Positions 1 through 11,800 of a stretch of 64,000 nt of DNA are shown in pieces (position 1 is the first letter of the stretch; the number at the start of each line of letters is the position of its first letter). The translations under genes were made by a program, and so were the position numbers. A model generated the notes under the pieces. The model had not been told where the DNA came from. It worked only from the letters and a program-made list of their open reading frames with translations, and did no database searches. Origin of the DNA: an uncultured Clostridia bacterium (lineage in GTDB: Bacteria > Bacillota > Clostridia > TANB77 > CAG-508). The DNA lies in contig CAKPRA010000003.1 in NCBI GenBank assembly GCA_934180065.1, forward strand, positions 27,102 to 91,101, given 5' to 3'.

Positions 1-2
1 AA

Positions 3-626
3 AAAATTGCTCAAAATAAATACAGAGCAAAAGCTATAGAAAATATAAATAATGAATTTTTCCAAGGAATAATGTCACCATCTTGGTATAGTGACATTGA
101 TTTGTGGTTTAAAAAATATTCTTTTGATGAAGAAGTTATGATAGCATTATTTCGTTATTGTTTTAATAGATCTGCATTACATAGAAATTATATTCAAACA
201 GTTGCAGAAGCTTGGTTCAAAAATAACATTAAAACATTTAACGATTTAGATAAATATTATGAAAAACAAGAAAAATTAAGTACATTACAAAAAACAATTT
301 CAAAAAAATTAGGTCTTACAAGAAATCTTTCAGAATATGAATCTAATTATATTGAAAAATGGAATATAGACTACGGATACAACCTAGACGTAATAGAAAT
401 AGCATTGAAAAAAACTACCTCAAAATCAAATCCAAATTTTGATTATTTGGATAAATTACTTACAGATTGGCATGATAGAAACTTTAAAACAACTAATGAT
501 GTACAATCTTTCTTGTTACAAATGAAAGAAAAAAATAAAAATATAAAAACATTAGAAAAAAGTAGTGGCTATTCTAACTATGATCAGAGAAATTATAATG
601 ATTTAAATAGTTTTTACGCAAATTAG
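3..626 (+). CDS. DnaD-like replication initiation protein, 3' part
   Basis: The reading frame is open from the left edge, so the apparent ATG at 72 is internal and only the C-terminal part of the gene is present. Seen: a helical, aromatic-rich segment (FDEEVMIALFRYC, then AEAWFKNN and KTFNDLDKYY) typical of the DnaB_2/DnaD C-terminal domain, a second related helical block at about residues 95-150, and an asparagine/tyrosine-rich tail ending in YNDLNSFYAN. Known: DnaD-type proteins bind DNA and help load the replicative helicase with DnaI. The helicase loader gene starts 40 bp downstream on the same strand, so the two form a primosome pair. The family assignment is fairly sure; the exact ortholog cannot be judged without the N-terminus. 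Confidence 0.82.
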   Translation, partial: KIAQNKYRAKAIENINNEFFQGIMSPSWYSDIDLWFKKYSFDEEVMIALFRYCFNRSALHRNYIQTVAEAWFKNNIKTFNDLDKYYEKQEKLSTLQKTISKKLGLTRNLSEYESNYIEKWNIDYGYNLDVIEIALKKTTSKSNPNFDYLDKLLTDWHDRNFKTTNDVQSFLLQMKEKNKNIKTLEKSSGYSNYDQRNYNDLNSFYAN

Positions 627-666
627 TTTACTTGAAAAAATTTAAGTAATGAAATGAGGTTTTAAT

Positions 667-1677
667 ATGAATACAGCGATTCTAAAATCATTATTAATTA
701 TATATGAGAATAAAAGAAACAAAAAAATTGAAGAAGCAGAGATAAGAAAGCAAAAATTATATGCCGATTATCCTAGATTTGAAGAGATAGATACTGCTTT
801 AAGCACTTTATCCATTTCAGCTTCAAAAAACTTAATAAATTCCAATAATTTCGAATACTTAGATAAATTAAGAAAAGAAATAGAAAGATTAAAAAAAGAA
901 AAACATGATTTATTAATTTCTGTTACTAATGATGAAAATTATCTAAAGCCTATATATGATTGTAAAATATGTAATGATACTGGTTATATTACGGATAATT
1001 ATAATACACAAATGTGTAATTGTTTAAAACAAAAGTTGTTTGATTTAGAATATAATAAATCTAATACACTTAGCCTTGAAAATCATAAATTTGAAAACTT
1101 CTTATCCACAGTTTATTCAGATAAAGTGGATAAAGATAAATACGGATCAGATATTTCTCCAAGACAGAATATCGAAAAAATTAAACAAATAGCTCAAAAT
1201 TTCATAACAAATTTTGATGACGTAAATCAAAAAAACCTATTATTCACTGGTAATACCGGCCTTGGAAAGACTTTTATTTCCGGTTGTATTGCTAATGAAC
1301 TTATAAAAAAAGGAAAAAATGTATTATATCAAACTGCTCCTGTTATGTTAGACACAATCATAGACTACAGATTCGGAAAAACTGATGGTTCAATATATAA
1401 TAGTTTATTAGATGTCGATTTATTAGTTATCGATGATTTAGGAACAGAATGTATGAATAATATGAAATTTTCTGAACTTTTCAATGTTATTAATACTCGT
1501 TTACTAAATCAAAATAGAAAAGTAACAAAAACAATTATTTCTACTAATTTAAATATTCAAAATTTATTCAAAAATTACGATGAGCGAATTGTTTCCAGAT
1601 TAATTGGTAATTATGATATTTGTAGGTTTTTTGGAGATGATATACGTTTATTAAGAAAATTAAATAAACAAAAATAG
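667..1677 (+). CDS. DnaI/DnaC-type helicase loader ATPase
   Basis: A 336-residue AAA+ protein. Seen: a charged helical N-terminus (about 1-95), a cysteine cluster CKICNDTGYI...MCNC at about 101-120 typical of the zinc-binding part of clostridial DnaC/DnaI proteins, Walker A GNTGLGKT at about 196-203, Walker B LLVIDDLGTE at about 252-261, and an arginine-rich C-terminus with an RIVSRL segment. Known: these proteins load the replicative helicase onto DNA. It follows the DnaD-like gene by 40 bp and carries its own ribosome site (GAGGTTTTAAT before the ATG). A terminator overlaps the end of the gene, so the operon stops here. It lies head-on relative to replication from the nearby origin. Confidence 0.9.
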   Translation: MNTAILKSLLIIYENKRNKKIEEAEIRKQKLYADYPRFEEIDTALSTLSISASKNLINSNNFEYLDKLRKEIERLKKEKHDLLISVTNDENYLKPIYDCKICNDTGYITDNYNTQMCNCLKQKLFDLEYNKSNTLSLENHKFENFLSTVYSDKVDKDKYGSDISPRQNIEKIKQIAQNFITNFDDVNQKNLLFTGNTGLGKTFISGCIANELIKKGKNVLYQTAPVMLDTIIDYRFGKTDGSIYNSLLDVDLLVIDDLGTECMNNMKFSELFNVINTRLLNQNRKVTKTIISTNLNIQNLFKNYDERIVSRLIGNYDICRFFGDDIRLLRKLNKQK

Positions 1678-1706
1678 GATTGTACAAATACAATCTTATT
1701 TTTGCG
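1671..1706 (+). terminator. Rho-independent terminator of the primosome operon
   Basis: A hairpin pairs AAAATAGGATTGTA with TACAATCTTATTTT across a four-base loop and is followed by TTTT and a further T-rich stretch. It begins inside the last codons of the helicase loader gene. Confidence 0.8.
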
Positions 1707-1792
1707 TTTTTTATGTCTTATATTATTTTTTCAAATCCTGCCAACTGTTGTTGTCAATTTGTCAATGGAAAGTGGAATATTGTCAAATCCTA

Positions 1793-1820
1793 TTGAATTG
1801 TGGATTTTTGCTGGTATAAT
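1793..1820 (+). promoter_or_regulatory. Promoter of the dockerin-like gene
   Basis: TTGAAT at 1793-1798 and TATAAT at 1815-1820 are separated by 16 bp, with a TG one base upstream of the -10 (extended -10). Upstream, TTGTCAA occurs three times between about 1750 and 1785, which could be operator half-sites; that part is inference. Confidence 0.6.
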
Positions 1821-1873
1821 TAATAAAAACAGCAAGAATTAAGCAAATATTTTTTAATTTTAGGAGGATATTT

Positions 1874-2332
1874 ATGAAGAAAAAATTATTATTAAGTATT
1901 ATTTTATTAGTTGGATTATTTGTATCTGTATTTTCATTTACTAATTCATCTAATGCAGCAACAAATGATATGGGACTAAACGAAATGCAAGAAAAAGATT
2001 TATTAATTGCATATGATTTAAATAAAGATGGAAAAATTTCATCTAGAGATGTAGCTTTAATAAAAAAATCTATTTTAAGAAAAGAAAACATATTTACAGA
2101 AGAAGAATGTACAATGGTTCAAAGATATGTTGTTAAAGATTTACGTTTTAAATGGTATACTAATACAACTGTAACAAGAATACGTTATTTGGATAGTTGG
2201 ATTTCAATGGGAAAATTATTATATATAGAATATTTTCCTAATGGAAGTAGTAAAATAATAGCACATATAAATATACATGGACGTATTTTCTATGTATCAT
2301 ATGACTATGGTACATATGGTGGTCGTTGGTAA
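1874..2332 (+). CDS. Small secreted protein with a dockerin-like EF-hand
   Basis: A 152-residue protein. Seen: a signal peptide (MKKKLLLSIILL, hydrophobic core, likely cleavage after SSNAA near residue 30), then one calcium-loop motif DLNKDGKISSRD followed by VALIKKSILRK at about 55-75, as in one half of a type I dockerin, then an aromatic-rich C-terminus ending in YDYGTYGGRW. The ribosome site AGGAGGATATTT precedes the ATG. A normal dockerin has two such loops, so this is either a single-loop module or a stand-alone calcium-binding protein. No cohesin is recognised in the window. The last 18 bases of the gene and the DNA after it recur 15 kb away beside gyrA, so a second copy may once have existed there. 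Confidence 0.75.
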   Translation: MKKKLLLSIILLVGLFVSVFSFTNSSNAATNDMGLNEMQEKDLLIAYDLNKDGKISSRDVALIKKSILRKENIFTEEECTMVQRYVVKDLRFKWYTNTTVTRIRYLDSWISMGKLLYIEYFPNGSSKIIAHINIHGRIFYVSYDYGTYGGRW

Positions 2333-2418
2333 TTAATATTTCACTATAACTTTAATAAAAAGCATAAATAATTTTTTTACAATTATATTATTGTAGATAT
2401 TTCTTTAATTTTTATATG
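2315..2418 (+). repeat. Direct repeat, copy 1 (3' end of dockerin-like gene)
   Basis: The segment starting TATGGTGGTCGTTGG, covering the last codons of the dockerin-like gene, its stop and about 85 bases beyond, recurs at 17355-17534. In the first 65 bases only two or three positions differ. Copy 1 is continuous; copy 2 is interrupted by about 80 bases containing an IS end. Confidence 0.9.
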
Positions 2419-2488
2419 CCAAAAGAGAAGGTAGATGAGAATATTGAAAAGTTTATGTAAAGTTAACAGTCGTCAAGGTATGATTTTT

Positions 2489-2520
2489 AAGCCTGCTGAA
2501 ATTTAAGTTTTAGCAGGCTT
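2489..2520. other. Perfect 13-bp inverted repeat
   Basis: AAGCCTGCTGAAA (2489-2501) pairs with TTTTAGCAGGCTT (2508-2520) across six bases, with a single mismatched or wobble pair near the loop. It is far richer in G and C than its surroundings. No T-run follows directly on either strand, so it is not a classical terminator; it may be part of the IS relic. Confidence 0.6.
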
Positions 2521-2529
2521 AATTCAGCC

Positions 2530-2745
2530 TTTTTAGTTAGTCAATAATGGCTCTATCTGGAAAATAAATACTTTTTTCTAGCACTTGAACTGTTGGAAGT
2601 ACTCTCTCTTCTTCCCTTATTTAATCTTTTATAGCATTTATTGTATACATAATTTTTCTTGTCTATGTTCCATATTTTAAAACTGGTTGAACGTTATCCC
2701 AATTATTTTCCCAATTTTCCAATGAAAACTTATCTCTTTTTGCCA
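2530..2745 (-). pseudogene. IS256/Mutator-type transposase C-terminal remnant
   Basis: Read on the minus strand from 2745, the translation contains NWENNWDNVQPVLKYG, a stop, TRKIMYTINAI, more stops, then in a shifted frame VLPTVQVLEKSIYF. This matches the conserved C-terminal block of IS256-family transposases (WENNWDxLxPFxxYP-x-RKIIYTTNAIESLN...VFPTxxxLxKxLYL, from family knowledge). Several stops and at least one frameshift make it non-functional. Confidence 0.75.
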
Positions 2746-2746
2746 T

Positions 2747-2788
2747 AAAAAACCTTCTTATGACATTTATATATTATCATAAGAAGGT
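2747..2788 (-). terminator. Terminator of the giant surface-protein gene
   Basis: On the minus strand ACCTTCTTATGA pairs perfectly with TCATAAGAAGGT (plus-strand arms 2752-2763 and 2777-2788) across 13 bases and runs straight into TTTTTT. It sits about 90 bases beyond the stop codon of the giant gene. Confidence 0.8.
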
Positions 2789-2878
2789 ATATCTTTAAAC
2801 TTTACACAAATTTTTCTATATACTCCAAATTTTTTACATACTCAATTTTTTTGACAACCTCATCCCCACAAACAAATC

Positions 2879-5800
2879 TCATCTTTCATTTTTTCTTTTT
2901 ACTAAAACTATTACCAACACTGTTCCAAACACTGCCAATGTTATTAGTGAAACAATTATTGCATCACCTGTTTTTACACTTCTTGCTATATCTTTTATTA
3001 CTTCTTTGGTATTTCCATCTTTTATATCATCAACTACATCTTGTAATGTTTTATTTATTATTATTTGAACTATTGCATCATCTTTATTATCTAATACTGT
3101 TGTTTCATCAAACTTAGGCTCATTTTCTGTTGATATTATTTTCGCTTCATTTGATTTATATCCTTCATTTTGTGTATCTTGTTTCCAATTTAATACTACT
3201 ACATATTCTTTTGTTTCCCCTGGTAATATTTCATCTGTTTGTAATGTATATGTGTTTTCTGTTTCCTTCCAATTTGGATTACTTTCTGTTGCTAATTCGA
3301 ATCCTTCTGGAATTTTTTCTTCAATAACTGCTTTTCCTGCTATACTTTCTGTGTTTGTTACTTTAATTTTATATTCTATTGTAATTGTTGTATCTTTTAT
3401 ATCTTTATATGCAATTATTATCATTGGTATATTGTTTTCTTCAACTTTTAATTTTTCACCATTTACAAGTACATTACTTACTTCTTTTTGTATTTTTAAG
3501 TTAAATGGTAATTTTTCATAATAATATGTTACTATTGTTTCTTCATTTGTTAATTTTCCTTCACTATTTTGAGGATATTTTTCATCTACTAATTTATAAA
3601 ATTTAGTATTTAATGGGTTCGTTTTATAATTTTCACCTACAAATCCATCTTTTTGTTCATCTTCTGTAATTGGATTATTTGTTTCCACATCTAAATGTTT
3701 TACTATTAACTTTGTTGGTATTCTTTCAAATTCTACTACTATATGTTTATCTTCTTGCATATTTTCAAATAGTGGTAATTTTGCAGTTCCATTTTCTTGT
3801 AATACCTTTGCCAAATCTATTTCCTTACCATTTATTGTTACATATTTTATCCTGTAATTTTGATCTGGTATTGCAATTATTGTATTTATACTGTTGTCAC
3901 CTCTTGTTACTAGCTCTTGTGGTAAATTTTCTCCTATTTTTATTGTTCCGCCTTCTTTTTGTACTTTTTCAATTTCGCCAGTTTCATTGTTTAGCTCTTC
4001 TTCTTCATGAGGTTTTACCTCTGCTGTTATTTTAAATTGTTTTGTATACCAATATGTTACTGTTATTGGCTCTTTAGTCATCTTGCCATAATTATTTTCT
4101 GGCTCTGGATCTGCTGGTATATAACTTTCAATTGAAATTCTTTGTTCGTTATATTCATCATTTACAAATCCTTCTAAAATTTTATCCTCATGTATACTTT
4201 CTTTTGTGTATGCATCTTTATATTGCACAATTACTTTTGCTGGAATTTTTTCGAATTCTACTTGTATATTGTAATCATTTTGTACATCAACAAGTAATTT
4301 TTCTGGTAATATTACTGAACCATCTTCTTGTACTTTATCTTCTACAAATATTTGCTCTTCTTCATATTGCTCTTTTCCGTCTTTTATAATCTTTTTTTGT
4401 TTAATTACAGATTTTACTCTATAATTTTCATCTGGTTTTAGCTCAATTTGTTTTTTGCTATCTCCTCTTGACAAAATTTGCTCATATGTTATTTCTATTT
4501 TATTTCCTTTATCATCTAATTTATCATTTCCTTGTTCATCTTTTTCATATTCTTTCGAAATTGTTCCTCCAGCTATTTGTTTTGTTTCATATTTACCGGT
4601 TGTTTCATTTAATACTTTTTCTTCATGTGTTTTTACTGATGTTGTTACATCATATTGTTTTTCATAAAAATACCACACTTCTAATATTTTATCTTGTGCA
4701 AATGTTATTGTTTTGCTGTTTTCTTCTTTTTTTGCTATTGTTATATGTGAATTAACATTTCCTGAATTTTCTTGTTTTCTATCTACTGGTATATATTTAT
4801 CATATTTGTTTCTATTTGTTAATTGATTTAGTCCTGCCAATCCATCTATTACATTATTTTCAAGCTCTATTTCTTCGCCTTTTTCATTTGTTTCAATATG
4901 TCTTACTATTATTCCTGATGAAACTCTTGTGTACCAATAAATTACTGTTACATCGTCTGCGTACATTACACCTTTTGGTTGTACTTGTAGTTTATTTTCA
5001 TCAGTAATTCCTAATGTTGAATCTTTATAATTTGGTATTACTTTTTTAACTGTTTCATATTCTTGTCCTTCATATCCATTTAGCTCTATATAATCTTTGT
5101 TTTCTTCTGTATATAAAGGTTGCTCTGTTCCTTCTTCTAAGTATTTTACATATACTTTTGTTTTCTTTCTAAATTCAACTTGTATATGTTTATCTTCTTT
5201 CACATTTTTGAAAAATTCTTTTGGTATTGTTACCTTTCCTTTTTCATCTAATAAATTTTTATAATCTAATGTTTCATTATTTATTGTTATTTTTACTATT
5301 TCATAGCCATCATTTGGAGTTATTATTATTTCATTTTGACTATTTCTATCTTTTAGTACATATTCATGTGATTTTTTGCCTTCATCTGTTATTGTTCCAC
5401 CTTTTACATTTTTTACAATTGTACCATCTTTGTATGTTTCATTATGTTTAATTACTTCTGTTGTTATATTATATTGTTTTTGATAATAATATATTTTTTC
5501 CTGTGTTTCTTTTGTTATTATTGTGTTTCTGTCTTCTGGCTCTTTTACAACTACATAATTATCCTTTTTTACTGGAACTGTTTCAACTTTAGTTCCTACT
5601 GGTTTTACTGTTATTTGATCATCGTATATTTTTTCTGTTGATTCTTCTATGTAATGGTGAACAATTAGTTTTCCTTCATCTGGTTCAAATATTACTATTA
5701 TTTCTTTATCTGCTATCATGTTTTGGAATTTCGTTAATGTTATAGTATTATTTTCACCTTCTGTGTATGTTAACTCAGATCCTTCTGTTTCATCGTTACC

Positions 5801-8800
5801 ATATATTGTACTTTCTGTTTTTTGTCCATCTTCTGATGTACTTATTAATTTTATTTGTTTTACTTTGTAGCCTTTTTCTGGTGTTATTATTATATCTTTT
5901 TTGCTTGATTGTTCATAATCTACTGTTTCGTATGGTGTTTCGCCTTCTCCTGTTATTGTTCCACCTTTTTCGGATCTTCCTTCTGGTATTTCTACTTTTG
6001 TTGTTATTTGGTGTGTTTTTATTTGATAATAATATGTTACTTCTTCATTTTGAGTTATATCTTTTTCTTCATCACCTATTACATTTGTTAAGTTGTATTT
6101 TTTTAATACCTCTTCTGACGCGTTTGTTTTGTAATGGTCTCCTTCGGTGTAGAATTTTTGCTCATCTTCGGCTAATTTTTCTTGTGTTCCTTCTAAGTAG
6201 TGATGTACTGTTAGTTTTAGTGGTGTTTTGTTGTAATAGTAGTATACATGTTGATCTTGCTCTGTGTATGTTCCACTTGCATTTGATGGTATTATGTAGT
6301 CACCTTTTTCGTCTTTTATTAATGTGTAGTCTTTTATTTGCATGTTTGGTGATGTTGTGTATTCTTCTGGTACTTTTCCGTTTATGACTTCGTCTTCTGA
6401 TAGTTTTTCTGGGGTAGTGCCAAATTCTTCTCCTGTGCCTTGTAGGTAGTGATGTACTATTACTTTGCCGGCTTTTTGGTTTGTTATTTCTAGTGTTATT
6501 GGTGTGAAGTTGTCTGTTCCTAGTGTATATACTCTAAAATTATTGTTACCTTCTAATATTACAAATTTTGAATTTGTTCTGTCTGTATATAAATAGCCAT
6601 ATTGTGGCATATCACTTGGTAAATCTACTGTTGTTATATTATCTCCATTTGAGTTATACTTAATTAACTTTAATCCAGACAAAACAATATAATTTCCTTG
6701 GTTATCTTGTTTTATTCTATTTACATATTCATTACTTCTAGACCAACTTTTTGCTTTAGCCCATTCTACTTTAAAATTTTTGTCATATTTAACTAATACT
6801 ATAGCTGGCGTTATATCTGATGTTATACTTATTGGATTTCCACTTGCTGTATTTTCTCCACTTATTGTTATATTACTACTTGTGATATTTCCTCCTATAA
6901 TAAAGCCTTCGTCTTTCGTTGCATAAGAAGATCCTGAACTGATGCCACTTATATTGTTTGAATATCGCCTTACCTCATTCATTTTTGAATCTAATTCGCA
7001 TATTACACTACCAGATGATATAATATATCCTCCACTGCCTTTTTCAATCAAACTATCTATACCATATGAGCTTTGATAAATATTTTTTACTTTTCCATCT
7101 TTTGTATACTCTATAAGTACTGAATTAGCATTTGATTGTGAACTTATTTTTTCTCCATTTACAGTATCTTTTGCTGGTATTTCTATATTATATCCAGAAT
7201 CTCCCTTAAAATTAATTATATAATTTCCTTCTTTATTTTCTCCAATATAATTTTTTTGTGTAAACGATATAGAAAAACCATCAATTTTTTTTGCCCATAT
7301 AACTTTCAAATCTTTATTTAGTTTTAATATTATTGTTCTTGAGTTTGTTCCATTATACTCCAAATTTATAGGTTCATTGTTTATAGTATTTTCTGCTGGA
7401 ATTTCTATTTGTTTACCTTCAGCCAAAACAATAAAATTTCCATCATTATCTTCGTGTGCATCACACCCATCATCAAAGCCTTTAATTTGTAGTAATTTTT
7501 CAATTTTGCCATTTCTGTTATATTTAACTATATGCCCTTTATCCGAAGTTACATCTAATTCTTTATTATCTGTAGTTTCTCCTGCTGGAATTGTTTTATT
7601 AGTTCCACGGCTTGTTCCTAGCATTCCACCGTCACTTGTTGCAATTATGTAATCCTTCCATGGATAGTTTGTATTTATGATTATACCTTTCCCAGATACT
7701 TCATAATTTTCATTTTCATTTGTTATTTCAAAATCCTTCTTATCTTCCAAGGCATAACCTTCTAATGATTTTACTTCTATTAATTGATATTTTCCAATAT
7801 TCAATTTCAATTTTATCTGTCCATTTTCATCTGTTGTCACAACATATTTGTCTTGTCCATCTACCTCTTCTTGTTCTCCCACTATTGTTCCTGTGTAATC
7901 TTTTATATAATTACCTTGTTCATCTAATACCATGAATTTTACTCCTGGCATTATTTCACCTGTTGCCTTGTCTTTTTTTGTTATTATGACATTTGGTTCG
8001 TTGTATTTCGTTTGTAATTTTTCATTTTCAAAAGTTAGCTTTTGCACATCATCCATTCCTGATATTAACACTGTCTTTTCTTCATTGCTTAAATTATATC
8101 CGTATGGCGCTGATGTTTCTTTTATTTTATATTCACCTGATGGTATGCATATATCTATAATACCATCTTCATTTGTTGCTACATCTAAATTATGTTTCAA
8201 ACTTATACCGTTTATATAAAATCTATCATTTCCACTGTTTGTACTACTATTTTTTCTATATCCTATATGTAAATAATATTTTTTTCCACCAATTAAATCA
8301 ATTGATGCTTTATTGCTACTAGAGCCAGAGCAACTTATAAATCGATAACTTTTACTGATATCATACTCATTTTCATTATATGTTGGTATATTTGTACTCG
8401 TTGTAATCGTTGCATATCCAATGTCTCCACCAGACTCACTAGATATCGTATAATCTACATTTAATTCATAAGTTCCTTTGTATAAACTCAAATCTATTGG
8501 AAAATATGCATTTGCAACTGAATCACTTTTACCATTATTATTAGATATATACTGTGTCCCATTTTTTACAAATGTATATTGTGAATTAGATACCATACTT
8601 CCTATTAAACTATCTTTATTAGCTTCTAATCTAAATTTTGCTCCTGATAATTTTTGATTTGTTTCTTTATCTACTTTTTTAATAGTTAAATTATTTTGAA
8701 GTTTTTTATTTGTTATTGTTAACTGTTTTCCGCTTTTTATTTCTAATGGAAGTAAAGTTGGATAACCTTCTTCATTGTATGACCAGTTTGATAGTGGTAT

Positions 8801-11800
8801 TTGTGCGTTTGTATTGTCTTTATTTATATTTAATTGTTTTACAAACGCTTCTGATTGCATTACCTCTTGTGTTTTTGCTTCTACTTGTCCTTCTATGTCT
8901 TTTTGGTTATATACACCTTGTGTAGCTGAGGAATTTAAATAATAACATTTACTTAATGTGCTATTTGTAATACTCTTTCCCAAAATTCCTCCTAATGATG
9001 AATCAGCATCTATAATTTTTCCTGTGTTATAACAATTTATTATTTTACTGTTAGATAAACTATCTCCTACTATTCCTCCTGATCCATACTTTCCTGAAAT
9101 TTCCCCGTTATTATAACAATTTATTATCTCACTATCTGATGCACGTTCTACTATTCCTCCGGCTGGTACACCGCCAATAATTTTTCCTGTATTGTAACAA
9201 TTAAATATCTTACTATTACTTATACTTGGTACTATTCCAGCAACTACGTTATTACTATTTATTTTTCCTTCATTGTAACAATCGATTATTTCACTGTTTG
9301 ATGCAGTACTTCCTACTATTCCTCCTAATGATCCGTTACTGCCACTAATTGTTGCCAAATTATAGCAATTAATTATTTTACTATCCTTTGCATCTGTTGC
9401 TATTATTCCTCCTGAAACATTTGAGCCTTTAATTTCTCGATTATTGTGGCAATTTATTATCTCACTATTTGAAACATTAAATGCTATTCCTCCTATAGGT
9501 GCAGTAGAATTTAAATCTCCTGCATTGTAACAATTTTCTATTATGCTATCCTTCGCATAATAGACTATTCCTGTTGTACAATTTCCAGTAATATTTGCTT
9601 CATTATAACACCTAATTATTTTACTATTTGTTATTTCTCCCGCAATTCCTTCTACAGGAGCCCTTGCTTCTGTTGTCAAATTACCTTTATTATAACAATT
9701 AATTATTTCGCTATATGTAGCATTTCCTACTATTCCTCCTGATGTTTTTGAATTACATATAATCTTTGCATCAACAATTCCTAAATTCATTATTTTTCCA
9801 GAAACAATTTTTCCAATTATTCCACCATATAAAGAAGATTCATTTGCATATATATTTATATTCTTTATTTCATGTTCATTTCCATTAAAAGTACCTTTAA
9901 ATGGATTTGTATCATTTCCTACTGCTTTAAAGCCAGTTCCTTCTTCTTTTGCTAATTCTTGTTTTATTCCTTCAACAGTTCCATCTCCATTGTAGTCACC
10001 AAAGGTTGTATCTTCTGGGTTATTATATGAACTATCTTCATTAAAATCTAATGTTCTAGCTAATACTACTGTTTTACCTTCATATGAATTTCCTGAATTT
10101 ACATCATTTGAAAAACGAACTAAATCTTCTATATTGTTTATAACAAGGTCTGCATTATTTATATTGGTGTTTCCTTCGTCTTCTTTGTTTTCTTCTTCAG
10201 CTCTAAAATAAGTTGTTCGTAATGCTTCGCTTTCTTCCAATGCATATCCTTCTGCTGATTTTGTTTCTACAGCTTTGTATAACCCTGGAGCTAATTCTAA
10301 TTTTATTTTTCCATCTGCATCTGTTTCTAATTCGTAAATTCCATTTTCATTTTGTTTTCCTAAATATTCATTTTTATTATTTTTTATAAAATCTATTGTT
10401 TCGTAATATTCTGACAATTTATATATTGCAAATTTTGCTCCTTGTATTGGCTCATTTGTATCTTTATCTATTTTATTGATTTCGTATGGCACTGATTTGC
10501 TATTTTCTATTGTTATTGTTGTATTGTTTTCTGTTAATATTATTTCATGTGGTGTATTATCCAAAGCATATCCATCTGGTGCCTTTGTTTCGGTTACATT
10601 ATACTTTCCTTGCGGTAGCTTTAATTGTATTCTACCATTTGCATCAGTTGTTTGTGTTCCATTGTAATAATCATCTTTATTTAGTGTCAATTTTACGCTA
10701 TTTATTGTAAATGTATCTGTTCCGCTATCTACACTTGAATACTTTGAATAACCTAAGTGTAAATAATACATTTTTCCACCTTCCAATATTGTAGTATAAT
10801 CTTTTGCACTTTCTTCTCCTGAAATATATATAAACCTACCATCATAATCATATGATTCTGGTGGTGTTGTTGTTGTTGTAATTGTTGCATATCCTTTATC
10901 GTGATTTTTTTCACTCGAAATTTCTGCATTTACAGTTAGATTATATTTACCAGTTCCTTTTGTCAAATCAATTGGTATATATGACTTACATGATGGATTA
11001 CTTGATACATACTTGCCATTTACATTATTAAATCCATATGTTGACGCTTTTACAATTTCTTTCACTTCATTAGTAATTTGAGCTCTTTCTTCAATTCTAA
11101 AAATTTTAAATTCTGCATTAGCTATTTTTTTATTTTTATTACTGCTATCGACTTTGTTTATTACCAATGTCTGCGATTTTCTTTCGAATTTTACTGCAAT
11201 ATGGTAATCCTGTTTTACTTCGCTAAAAAATCCTGACGGTATTGTATAGTTACCATTTTCATCAGATTTAAGATTCCATGGCTCTCCATTTAAATTAATA
11301 CTATATACTAAATATCCTTCATCTGGCATTATTAATATATCTTTTTTATTGCTATCATTATAATCAACTGTTTCAACATATTTTATCATTTTACCTGGTT
11401 TAGAAAATATAGTATTATCTTCTCCGCTTATTGTTCCTCCTATAAATTGATTTTTAGAATTACCTTCTATTTCAGTTGTTATATTGAATTTCTTTATTGT
11501 ATTTTCTATTTCTAATTCTGTTGTATCATTAGTAATTGGCATTCCAATATTTAATTTAGGATACGAATCTTTTCTAAATTGCCATACACCATCTACATTT
11601 AATTTGTTGTAAAAGTCCATTGTTTTTAACATTTCTTTAGATATTGGTGTTCCATCCATATTTTTCTGTTCAGATGTTAGTTCTATTGTATCTAGATAAT
11701 AGCAATTTTCTATTTTTACATAATTCTCCCCACTTGTTTTACTATTTCCAGAAATTGTTCCACAAGAACCAGCACTTTCAACAATAGTATTTATTTCTCC

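Larger units (their letters stand above)
2437..2824 (-). mobile_element. Decayed IS256-type element, internally deleted
   Basis: The left edge at 2437-2464 reads GAGAATATTGAAAAGTTTATG and continues into TAAAGTT. A closely related sequence in the inverse sense lies at about 2793-2824 (TTTACACAAATTTTTCTATA), and another at 17451-17477. These look like terminal inverted repeats. Between them only the C-terminal remnant of a transposase remains, so the element is a non-autonomous relic of about 390 bp. This stretch fills the gap between the dockerin-like gene and the giant gene. Confidence 0.6.

Noticed and set aside
1783..2091. Minus-strand 102-codon frame opposite the dockerin-like gene
   Set aside because: No ribosome site, and the plus strand has a signal peptide, a calcium-loop motif, a promoter and a ribosome site.
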